Source: Longibacter salinarum (lineage in GTDB: Bacteria; Bacteroidota; Rhodothermia; Rhodothermales; Salinibacteraceae). From it: DNA of 64,000 bases. This document shows, one piece after another, positions 17,990 to 25,816 of this stretch; position 1 is the first letter of the stretch; each line of letters opens with the position of its first letter. The stretch covers positions 62,001 to 126,000 of the forward strand of contig NZ_PDEQ01000003.1 of NCBI RefSeq assembly GCF_002554795.1, in the 5' to 3' direction. The notes below the pieces were generated by a model. It saw only the letters and a list, made by a program, of their open reading frames with translations, had not been told where the DNA came from and made no database searches. Made by a program: the position numbers and the translations under genes.

Positions 17990-19801
17990 ATGAGTTTAGG
18001 CTATTCACGATCGACTCCGTTCCTTCTCGCCGTTGCGCTTCTCACATTGGCCTTCGTCTGCATTCCCGATGACGGCCGTGCCCAACCGGTGCCCGTCACC
18101 AAGATCGAAAATGCCGCCGGCGACTCGGTGCTGACCGTCTTTGAGGACGGTAGCTTCGCGGCCTACGGGGAAGAAGGCACCGGCACGATTCCTATCCAAG
18201 GCGAAGGCGCGCGGATGATGTGGTATCCCAACAAGGCCGCCTTTCGTGCTGGGGAAGTCACCGGTACGCAGTGGGACGAAGCCAATGTCGGTGAACACTC
18301 GGTAGCGTTCGGATTGGACACGGACGCCACCGGGGTACGATCCACCGCCATGGGCTTAAGTTCGAGTGCCGCGGGCAACGGGTCTACGGCGATGGGCAAC
18401 GGGACCCTTGCCAGCGGCACCGGGGCCGTGTCAATGGGCAACCTCACCCGAGCTGAAGGGGACGAGTCTACGTCGATGGGCGATCGCACAGAGGCCGCGA
18501 CCGACCAATCCCTCTCCATTGGCCGATACAACGACGCCAACACCTCCGTCGACAATACTCTCTTCGTGGCCGGCAACGGCTCATTCAGCAGCCGCTCCGA
18601 TGCGCTGGTGCTCGACTACAACGGCAATATGACGATTGCCGGCACGCTCACGGAGAACTCCGACCGCCGTCTCAAAGAGCAGATCCAGCCACTCGCCGGC
18701 AGCATTCTCGGCAAGCTTGGTCACATTCGACCAGTACACTTCCGCTTCAAAGATAAGCGCACCCACCCTTCGGGCACCCAGCTCGGCCTTATCGCGCAGG
18801 AAGTGCAGTCGCAGTTTCCCAGGCTCGTCAGTGAGGGCGCGAGCGGGTATCTCTCCGTCTCGTACTCGAAATTCACGGCCGTCTTGTTGAAGGGCCTACA
18901 GGAGCAGCAGTCGCAAATCCAGGAGCAGTGGAAGCAAATCGATCGGCTGGAGGCGGAGCAGGCCAAGGTCGCGTCGCTGCGCAAGGAGAACGACGCCATC
19001 AAAAAGCGACTGGCCAGGCTGGAGCAGGGAGAGACGGACGCTGCCGCGTACGCAGGATGGAGCGCGTCGGCCCCTCTCGGCGGCCTGCTCGCGCTGTTGC
19101 TGCTTGCCGGTGGTGTCGTCGCGTGGCGGCGCTTCGACGCTCTTTCAAGCATCAAGACCCTGACAGGTCTGTTGGCAACGGGCCTGCTGGTGATCGGGAG
19201 TATTCTCGCTGCCCCGGTTGCGCACGCCCAGGCCACCTTCGCCGTGGAGCTCACGGACGAGGGCCACAAAACCCTGAAGGTCCTCCAAAAAGCCGGAGCA
19301 GACAGCGAGGCCTATGAGCGGCTAAACCGCGACGCCCGGCAAATGAAAGGGGGCGACGAAAATCCTAACCTGTGGATCCACCGCCTGCTGGCCGAGCACA
19401 CGCGCTTCGTCTATAAAGGATCGAGCCCCGTCAAGGCGCGGCTGGTGATGCTTCTTACCGACGGCAATGGCGACGTGCGAGAGCGCTTCCAGAGCGACCC
19501 ATTCAAGCTGAAACCCGGTGGGCACGCAACCGGCACGTTCTTTCCCGGCGATACACTCTTTCCAGGTGATACCCTATTTCCCGGCGATACGCTCTTCCCG
19601 GGCGATGCGCTTTCCCCTACCCATTCGTTCACGTCCCGGGAGGCCCAGGCTCTTGGCCGGCGCGGAACGGCCAAGAGCCTGCTCGGCAACTTGAAAAAAG
19701 GGCAGCGCGGCCTTGTCGTGGCGCTTGTCCCGGCGGGCGATGCGCTGGACGGCAAGGTGAGGCTCACAACGATGGGACTGGCGCTTAATCCGGTTCGGTA
19801 G
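17990..19801 (+). CDS. YadA-head / peptidase-S74 surface protein fused to an unknown secreted domain
   Basis: A 603-residue multidomain protein. Residues 1-31 are a signal peptide (cleavage near RA-Q). Residues 35-100 form a short N-domain (VFEDGSFAAYG). Residues 104-180 contain 14-residue YadA-like head repeats with STAMG, AVSMG and SLSIG cores. The S74 intramolecular-chaperone domain follows, with the autocleavage and catalytic motif SDRRLK at 224-229 and GLIAQEVQSQFP. Residues 303-346 are a coiled coil. Then come a membrane helix (362-379), Arg380-Arg381, a second hydrophobic stretch (391-410) and AHA-Q at 411-414, a signal-peptidase-like site. Residues 415-603 are a separate domain I do not recognise, with a GDTLFP repeat. 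The layout suggests a polyprotein. Start codon and leader match the gene at 25817. Confidence 0.82.
   Translation: MSLGYSRSTPFLLAVALLTLAFVCIPDDGRAQPVPVTKIENAAGDSVLTVFEDGSFAAYGEEGTGTIPIQGEGARMMWYPNKAAFRAGEVTGTQWDEANVGEHSVAFGLDTDATGVRSTAMGLSSSAAGNGSTAMGNGTLASGTGAVSMGNLTRAEGDESTSMGDRTEAATDQSLSIGRYNDANTSVDNTLFVAGNGSFSSRSDALVLDYNGNMTIAGTLTENSDRRLKEQIQPLAGSILGKLGHIRPVHFRFKDKRTHPSGTQLGLIAQEVQSQFPRLVSEGASGYLSVSYSKFTAVLLKGLQEQQSQIQEQWKQIDRLEAEQAKVASLRKENDAIKKRLARLEQGETDAAAYAGWSASAPLGGLLALLLLAGGVVAWRRFDALSSIKTLTGLLATGLLVIGSILAAPVAHAQATFAVELTDEGHKTLKVLQKAGADSEAYERLNRDARQMKGGDENPNLWIHRLLAEHTRFVYKGSSPVKARLVMLLTDGNGDVRERFQSDPFKLKPGGHATGTFFPGDTLFPGDTLFPGDTLFPGDALSPTHSFTSREAQALGRRGTAKSLLGNLKKGQRGLVVALVPAGDALDGKVRLTTMGLALNPVR
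19543..19612 (+). repeat. 18-bp coding tandem repeat (GDTLFP x4)
   Basis: About four 18-bp units encode the hexapeptide F-P-G-D-T-L, with the last unit varied to GDALSP. Synonymous third-base differences between units show the repeats are not freshly copied, but the array could still change by slippage in steps of six residues. Confidence 0.8.
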
Positions 19802-19872
19802 TGTGGTGGTTAGTTTTCATCCGTTCCCGTGAACGCGTTTCGACTCTTCTTCCCTTCCGCCCCCCACGTCCG

Positions 19873-21963
19873 ATGTCAGATTTTCCCTCCTCCTCTTCGT
19901 TTCGATGCGCTGCCCTGCTGCCGGCGCTACTCATCCTTGTCTTTGCCGGGCGGCCGACGCTCGCGCAAGACGCGCCCAACCGCTTCCCCGTCTACCAGGA
20001 CGGGGCGTGGGGCTACATCGATTCGACCGGGACGATGGCCATCTCGCCGCAGTTCGACGAGGCCGAGCCGTTCTCTGATGGACGCGCACGCGTTAGGGAA
20101 GGGGATCAGCAGAAGTTCATCGACGCGACCGGCGAGGTGGTGCTGGAAGGGGCTGCTGCACACGTTGGCTCCTTCCATGAAGGCCGCGCGGTCATACAGC
20201 CGAATCCCGACGGCCCATTTGGATACATCAACAAACGCGGGGCCGTTGTCATCGCCCCAAAGTTCGACAAGGCCCATGCGTTCTCCGAAGGCCGGGCCGC
20301 CGTCGCCACCGGCGAAGACCCGAAGCGTGGACAACCAATGTTCGGTTACATCGACCGGGACGGGCAGTTCGTGGTGGAGCCGCAGTTCTCGGGCGGCGGG
20401 CGTTATGCCGACGGGCTGGCCCCCGTACAGACGGGCGGGTTCGTGCACGGGAAATGGGGCTACATCGACGAACAGGGTGACATGGTGATCGAGCCGCAAT
20501 TTGCGGAAGCATTGCCCTTTTCGGACGGCCTCGCTGTTGTAGCCGTGGAAACGGGATTCGGCGAATCCTGGGGCTACATCGATGTGGAGGGCCGACGGGT
20601 CGTTGAGCCGGACTTCGAACGCGTGCATCGGTTCGCCAGCGGCGCGGCCCCTGTGAAGCGAGAGCGCCGCAGGTGGACGTACATCGACGCGGAGGGAGAG
20701 CCGGCTTTCGAGAAAAAATTCGCGTATGCTGAGCCGTTCCGTGGGCCGCTGGCGCGTGCGGCAACGGAAATCAGCGACAAGATGCGAAATCACGTCACCC
20801 TTTCCTCTAGCGTAGGCGACGGGGACTGGATCTATATCGACCGGGATGGGCAAAAGGTGTGGCCGGCTCCTGCCTCGCCCGCTGCGGCCGAAGCGCCGAT
20901 AGCGGTGGAAGAGGCGGCTCCTGCCGAAGAGAAAACATCTTCGAATGCCGATGACCCGTTCGTCACCCGATTCGAAGCCCTGCTGCCCGACGAACTCCCC
21001 GGCGGCTTCGCGCGCACCGACGTGGAGAAAAACCTCGGGGGCGACAAGCCCAACGTGAAGAGCACCTACGAAGGCGAAGCGGGAGCGCTCGAAATGAGGC
21101 TGGGCCGCGTTCGCACGGGCTGGAGCGAAGCACGCGCCAAGATGGATCAAGGGGCGACTGTGCAGGAAGCCATGATAAAAACCACGTACCGAGATCATGC
21201 CGCCTACGAGCGAACGCCTGACGGCGACGAACGGCAGATTTTCGTCGTGATCGACCCCGGCGCCCTGGTCGTCTCGGTTACCGCTCCCCCCGACGGACCG
21301 CCCATTCAGGATCTCCGCAGCGCGCTGGGTGCGCTGGACTGGGATCAGATCGAAACGCTCGCGCAGGATGCCCCCGAAACGGCTGCTGCCCCCACACCTC
21401 CTGTGAACGCCCCGGACGGCTTCGCCACCTACGCGGCGGAGGTCGGCGGTGCGCAAGTGGCCTTCGCTCATCCCGAAGACTGGGCGGTGGTTGACCTCAG
21501 CTTGATGAACTCGCTTCTGAAAAGCATCGTCGTCATGCGCAGCAGAGAGGCCGCCCAGAAACAATTTGGGAACGGAGTCGACCTGTCCACCAACGATGAG
21601 CCGCGCCTCGTCACGCCCGATAATGTGGTCATAACGCTTGGGGTGATCAACGACGGGCCGACGCCGAAGCAGTTCGTGCAGAGCATCGTCCAGGATCCTC
21701 CGCTACGCGAAGCGGACGTCACCGAGCCCCGTAGCGAGACGACTGTGAACGGGCGTGCCGCACTGGCGGCCACCATGCGCGGCACCGACGCAGACGGCCA
21801 CCCTGCGATCCATCGAGTCCTCGCCTTCACAACAGACGACACGCTGATTTTCGCATCCATCCTGCGCCCGCCCGAAGACCCGTCGGATGCTCGCACGGCC
21901 GTACAGACGCTGCTCGACCACCTCACGGTGGAGACGATGCAAGTCAGAGTGCAGACGCAATAG
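19873..21963 (+). CDS. WG-repeat secreted protein
   Basis: A 696-residue exported protein from the ATG at 19873; the frame is open back to 19801 but the signal peptide (ALLPALLILVFAGRPTLAQ) fits the later start. Residues 30-330 hold about eight WG/KWG repeats of roughly 32-40 residues, each with a W/F-G-Y-I-D core, a PQF-like centre and a DGLA/EGRA end. These are predicted to form a beta-propeller-like binding surface. A low-complexity Ala/Glu linker (about 335-360) leads to two alpha/beta segments, the second (LSLMNSLLKSIVVMRSREAA) resembling stress-type secreted proteins of unknown role. It starts 72 bp after the first S74 gene and may share its transcript. It converges with the kinase gene. 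Confidence 0.8.
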   Translation: MSDFPSSSSFRCAALLPALLILVFAGRPTLAQDAPNRFPVYQDGAWGYIDSTGTMAISPQFDEAEPFSDGRARVREGDQQKFIDATGEVVLEGAAAHVGSFHEGRAVIQPNPDGPFGYINKRGAVVIAPKFDKAHAFSEGRAAVATGEDPKRGQPMFGYIDRDGQFVVEPQFSGGGRYADGLAPVQTGGFVHGKWGYIDEQGDMVIEPQFAEALPFSDGLAVVAVETGFGESWGYIDVEGRRVVEPDFERVHRFASGAAPVKRERRRWTYIDAEGEPAFEKKFAYAEPFRGPLARAATEISDKMRNHVTLSSSVGDGDWIYIDRDGQKVWPAPASPAAAEAPIAVEEAAPAEEKTSSNADDPFVTRFEALLPDELPGGFARTDVEKNLGGDKPNVKSTYEGEAGALEMRLGRVRTGWSEARAKMDQGATVQEAMIKTTYRDHAAYERTPDGDERQIFVVIDPGALVVSVTAPPDGPPIQDLRSALGALDWDQIETLAQDAPETAAAPTPPVNAPDGFATYAAEVGGAQVAFAHPEDWAVVDLSLMNSLLKSIVVMRSREAAQKQFGNGVDLSTNDEPRLVTPDNVVITLGVINDGPTPKQFVQSIVQDPPLREADVTEPRSETTVNGRAALAATMRGTDADGHPAIHRVLAFTTDDTLIFASILRPPEDPSDARTAVQTLLDHLTVETMQVRVQTQ

Positions 21964-22128
21964 CAGCGGCAGAAAAGTCCCTCTGCATGATGGGGATGGA
22001 CCCGGCGATCATCGAGATGCTGCGCGGGCTTGACAGGTGAACCGGCATTGCTCCGAGAGAGACTCTTTTCCCTCTCTGAACGCATCCCCAACCTGCGCCA
22101 TGACCCATTCCGGATGCGACACGACCCG

Positions 22129-24714
22129 CTAATTTGCGACAGCCAGCGAGTCACGCCATGCAGCCGCCTGGTCTGGCCTGCCCCATTCATCGTAGAACTG
22201 GACGAGGTGTCGGAGGGTTTGTCGGGTGTACGGGTCGTCGGAGCTGCGCGTGCGCCGGAGTGTGGCGTGGGCGTCGTGCAGCAGTGGCTCGGCCTCGGCG
22301 TAGCGCTCCCGGGCAGCAAGGGACGCGCCCAGGAAGCTTTTTGACTCGGCGGCTTCCCAGCTTTGAGGACCGCGCTTTTCTTTGCGGATGGCGAGACTTT
22401 CGCGAAGAAGTGAATCCGCCTGACCAGGCGCCCCGGCGGCGATGAGGGCGGCGCCCAGTCCATTGAGCGCGTCAGCGACGTAGACGTGGTTGTCTGGCAC
22501 ATGCTCACGCAGACTCGTCAGAGCGGTCCGGTAGACCGGCGTGCTCGCGTCGTGCTTATCCTGGGCGCGAAGCGTGTGGCCCAGCGCCGTTCGGCTCAGC
22601 GCGATGCGGACGGCGTGCTCGGGGTAGCGGCTCTGGCGTACCTGCAGCACGGCGCGTTGCAGTTCCTCGGCTCGGTTGAGACGTCCCGATTCTCGGTATA
22701 ACTCGGCTTGATTGCTCCGGGCGACGAGGACGTACGGATGATGTTCTCCCATCACCTCCGTTCCCATCTCGAGCGCCTCACGATAGAGCGAGTCGGCAGC
22801 GGGGTAGTCGCCTTCGCGATGACGGATCTCGGCCAGGTTGGCAAGCGCGACGGGCAAAACCTCCTTTCGTTCACCGTCCAGCCGTCGCGCCATCGTAATT
22901 GTTTCGCGCAGGACCGGCCTGGCAGCGTCGTAGTCGCTTTGCGCGCGGAGAATGCCGGCCAGATTGTTGAGCGTTTCGACCATCGTTGTGCGCCGGGCGT
23001 CCGGCAAGGTGCGCCAGTACGTCAGCGCTTCACGATAGAGGCGCTCGGCCCGCTCGACCTCGTTCAGCACCTGCTGGTTGGCCCCGAGGTTGTGCAAGCT
23101 GGAGGCCAGTTGTTCAGAAGAAGCGGGGTCGTCGGTCGGGAGGGCGCGGCGCGTGGACAATGCTTCTTCGAGAAGCGGCGTGGCCTTGGCGTAGCGGCCC
23201 ATCTGTGTATACACGCGCCCGATGACAGATTGCACCTCGGCCTGGACGGCCGGCTGGTCGGCAAGCGCCTCGGTACGCTCGACGCCGCGCGCCAGCAGCT
23301 CTCGGGCGGTAATCGTGTCCCCCTGAGCGACATTGGGGTTTCCAGCTTCGAACAGGCTCGTCAGAAAAGCGGACACCTGCTCGGCCTTCTCCGCGTGCAT
23401 CTGTGCCCGGTCACGCTCGGTGGCGAGGCGGCGCGACTGCACGGTGACGGTCGTGGCATATCCAGCCAGAAGCAGTACAAGCACGGCGGCAGCGGCCACG
23501 CGCCAGCGGTTACGACGGAGGAACTTGCTTGCGCGGTATTGCCACGTGGAGGGGCGGGCCTCCACGGGCAGCCCCTCTCGGTAGCGACGCAGGTCTTCGG
23601 CAAACTCGGCAGCTGAGGCGTAGCGGCGAGACGGTTCTTTCCGAAGCGCCTTCATGATGATGCGGTCGAGGTCGCCTCGGAGGCGGCGCTTCAGGCGCGC
23701 GGGTGGAGGAAGGGGAGACGAGGACGGTTCGGGAGTGTCCGCCGTCGAGTCCCGTCGCGCGGCCGCCGTCGAGGGAGGCTCCGGGCGGGTTTCACAGATG
23801 ACTTGTTCGATGTGACTCGGCGTGCGTTTGTCGAAGCGATAGGGCCGCCGGCCCGTCAGCAGTTCGTAGAGCACGACGCCGAGCGCGTACACGTCGGTGG
23901 CCGGAGTAATTGCCTCGCCGCGCACCTGTTCGGGGGCAGCATACGCAGGCGTCATCAAAGTGCGACCCGTGCGCGTGACAGGGGCGTCCACAATCGCTTC
24001 GTCGTCCAGCAGCTTGGCAATGCCAAAGTCTAGCAGCTTCGGGGAGCCGTCGGCGGTGACGAGCATGTTGGACGGCTTGAGGTCGCGGTGGACAACGAGC
24101 GTGCGGTGCGCATGAGCAACGGCATCGGCCACCTTTTCAAAGAGCCGGAGCCGCTGATCGATAGAACAAGCGGCCTCCTCGCAGTAGCGATCCAGCCGCG
24201 TGCCGTCAACGCGCTCCATCGCAAAATAAGGGCGCCCGTCACCTGAAAGGCCGCTGTCGTAGAGGCGTGCGATGCCCGGATGCTCCAGCGAGGCCAGGAT
24301 CTGGCGCTCCGCCCGGAAGCGCTGCTCAATGTTTTCGGAGGGCAAGCCGGGCCGAATCACTTTCAGGGCAACCTCACGCTCGTGCTGGCCATCCGCACGG
24401 ACGGCGCGGTAGACGGCTCCCATGCCGCCGCGTCCGAGCAACCCGTTGAGACGGTACGGCCCGATTCGAGCATCGTCGTCGAGCGCCGCCTCGCTCCCGA
24501 ACAGGGAATCGGCCCGTTCCGCCTGTGGTATCCCCTCACTCAGAAAGCGGGAGACCTCCCCGTCGTTACCGGCCAGTAGTGATTCCACCTCCACCCTCAG
24601 GTCCTCGTCTCCAGCGCAGGCCTCGTCCAGAAACGCCTCGCGCTCTTTTCCTGCCGGACGGTCGAGCGCTTCGTCGAGGACGTCTTTCACACGATTCCAG
24701 CGGTCGGGGGTCAT
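22129..24714 (-). CDS. Transmembrane Ser/Thr protein kinase with C-terminal TPR domain
   Basis: An 861-residue kinase. Residues 1-60 carry the DRWNRVKDVLDEALD and AFLDEAC segments typical of bacterial kinases paired with ECF sigma factors. The Hanks-type kinase domain (about 85-360) has the Gly loop GRGGMGAVYRAV, the invariant Lys in VALKVI, the catalytic loop HRDLKPSN, DFGIAK and the APE motif. A basic linker precedes one membrane helix (about 415-436, AAAVLVLLLAGYA). The rest, to 861, is a run of tetratricopeptide repeats in the periplasm, for example GDYPAADSLYREALEMG. It lies 85 bp downstream of the ECF sigma gene on the same strand, so the two form an operon. In such pairs the kinase is thought to control the sigma factor or its targets. 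Confidence 0.93.
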   Translation of the reverse strand: MTPDRWNRVKDVLDEALDRPAGKEREAFLDEACAGDEDLRVEVESLLAGNDGEVSRFLSEGIPQAERADSLFGSEAALDDDARIGPYRLNGLLGRGGMGAVYRAVRADGQHEREVALKVIRPGLPSENIEQRFRAERQILASLEHPGIARLYDSGLSGDGRPYFAMERVDGTRLDRYCEEAACSIDQRLRLFEKVADAVAHAHRTLVVHRDLKPSNMLVTADGSPKLLDFGIAKLLDDEAIVDAPVTRTGRTLMTPAYAAPEQVRGEAITPATDVYALGVVLYELLTGRRPYRFDKRTPSHIEQVICETRPEPPSTAAARRDSTADTPEPSSSPLPPPARLKRRLRGDLDRIIMKALRKEPSRRYASAAEFAEDLRRYREGLPVEARPSTWQYRASKFLRRNRWRVAAAAVLVLLLAGYATTVTVQSRRLATERDRAQMHAEKAEQVSAFLTSLFEAGNPNVAQGDTITARELLARGVERTEALADQPAVQAEVQSVIGRVYTQMGRYAKATPLLEEALSTRRALPTDDPASSEQLASSLHNLGANQQVLNEVERAERLYREALTYWRTLPDARRTTMVETLNNLAGILRAQSDYDAARPVLRETITMARRLDGERKEVLPVALANLAEIRHREGDYPAADSLYREALEMGTEVMGEHHPYVLVARSNQAELYRESGRLNRAEELQRAVLQVRQSRYPEHAVRIALSRTALGHTLRAQDKHDASTPVYRTALTSLREHVPDNHVYVADALNGLGAALIAAGAPGQADSLLRESLAIRKEKRGPQSWEAAESKSFLGASLAARERYAEAEPLLHDAHATLRRTRSSDDPYTRQTLRHLVQFYDEWGRPDQAAAWRDSLAVAN

Positions 24715-24799
24715 GGCACGTGGGAATTGGGGAAATGCAGGAGTTCGGAATTGTCAGTGAGTGAAGGCGTGTACGTAGAGGCAAACGCCTGTGGCGTCA

Positions 24800-25375
24800 T
24801 CACGCCGATTCCATTCGCTTGATCTCGCGGGACAGCCAGGCTTTAGCCGTGCGCCAGTCACGCTTGACGGTGGAGGGGGAGACGTCGAGTGCGGCAGCGG
24901 TTTCCTCGATTGTCATTCCACCGAAGAAGCGGCATTCGACGATCCGACTCTGGCGCTCGTCAATGGCAGCGAGACGGTCGAGCGCCTCGTCGAGCGCAAC
25001 GAGACGATCGGCTTGCTGGTCGACAGCGATCCGGCCCTCGTCGATCGTAAGATGGGGGGCGTCCCCACCCCGCTTCTGTGCCTGCCGCTTGCGCGCGCGG
25101 TTGATCACAACCTGGCGCATCGCCCGGGCCGCCACCCCGAAAAAGTGGGAGCGGCCCTGCCAGTCCACCGCATGGTGATCGACGAGCTTGCCGTAGGCTT
25201 CGTGCACCAACGCCGTTGTGCGCAGCGTGATGTCGGGGCCTTCGCCGCGCAGTTCGAGGTGCGCCAGTCGGTGCAATTCGTCGTAGACCAGCGGCAGCAG
25301 CGCATCGAGCGCTTCACGATCCTCTTCGCGAAGACGCTCCAGCAGGTGCGTCACCGTGCTGGGAGAATTGGGCAT
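24800..25375 (-). CDS. ECF sigma factor (TIGR02999-like, paired with Ser/Thr kinase)
   Basis: A 191-residue ECF sigma factor from the ATG at 25375, where MPNSPSTVTHLLERL matches the usual family start. Region 2 shows LLPLVYDELHRLAHLELRGEG and ALVHEAYGKLVD, then WQGRSHFFGVAARAMRQVVINRARKR for -10 recognition. Region 4 shows VECRFFGGMTIEETAAALDVSPSTVKRDWRTAKAWL, a helix-turn-helix for -35 recognition. This composition matches the sigma group found next to Ser/Thr kinases in Acidobacteria, Planctomycetes and Rhodothermota. No classic anti-sigma factor is present, so control through the kinase downstream is likely. It is divergent from an S74 gene across a 441-bp region, which makes that gene a plausible target. 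Confidence 0.92.
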   Translation of the reverse strand: MPNSPSTVTHLLERLREEDREALDALLPLVYDELHRLAHLELRGEGPDITLRTTALVHEAYGKLVDHHAVDWQGRSHFFGVAARAMRQVVINRARKRQAQKRGGDAPHLTIDEGRIAVDQQADRLVALDEALDRLAAIDERQSRIVECRFFGGMTIEETAAALDVSPSTVKRDWRTAKAWLSREIKRMESA

Positions 25376-25530
25376 AGGGAGCAGCAGTGTTCTGAAAACC
25401 AGCGGAGGATTCGGGATTTCTTCGCCCATTGGCGGGGCGTACCGCGTGCGCAAACAACGAAGCGTCGGTCTCAATTGCATCCACGGTGCGACGGCTCTTC
25501 TTCCGCACAGGGCATTTTGATGCCTTCAAG

Positions 25531-25816
25531 TGTCACGATAATGTAACGAGAAGTGAAAGAGCCACGCTTCTCCGATATGCCTGACCCAGTTGACGGTGAT
25601 TTCTTGCATGTAATAGTGAGGGAGGTATCGGTTCTTCTGCACCCGTCTCTGGACGTGCAGGATGTTCATGGCGGCGAGGGGCGTTCGCTGCCTGCCGACG
25701 CCGACTCCTCGATTGCGCCATTTTTCGCACACCTCCTTTCGCGTCTCCTCGTGCACCGTGCGACCGCTCGGTGACCGTAGACGCTTCCCTTTTCTCTGGA
25801 ATGACACCGCCTCGTC
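25531..25816 (+). promoter_or_regulatory. Conserved divergent regulatory region, copy 2
   Basis: It corresponds block by block to 17714-17989, starting with tgtcacgataatgtaac and ending at gtcatgag at the S74 start codon. It lies between the ECF sigma gene start (25375) and the second S74 gene (25817). The remaining piece, 25376-25530, also matches the leader retained by the sigma-kinase remnant near 17565-17700. Shared non-coding conservation suggests a functional leader or promoter. Confidence 0.55.

Noticed and set aside
17716-17991. Basic minus-strand frames in the conserved leader, also at 25526-25807, with similar translations
   Set aside because: Similarity follows from conserved DNA; the frames differ at their starts, have odd Arg/His-rich composition and lie in a promoter position. 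A small protein cannot be fully excluded.
19927-21564. A 545-codon minus-strand frame over the WG-repeat gene
   Set aside because: Runs opposite a gene with signal peptide and eight repeats; composition is that of a shadow frame.
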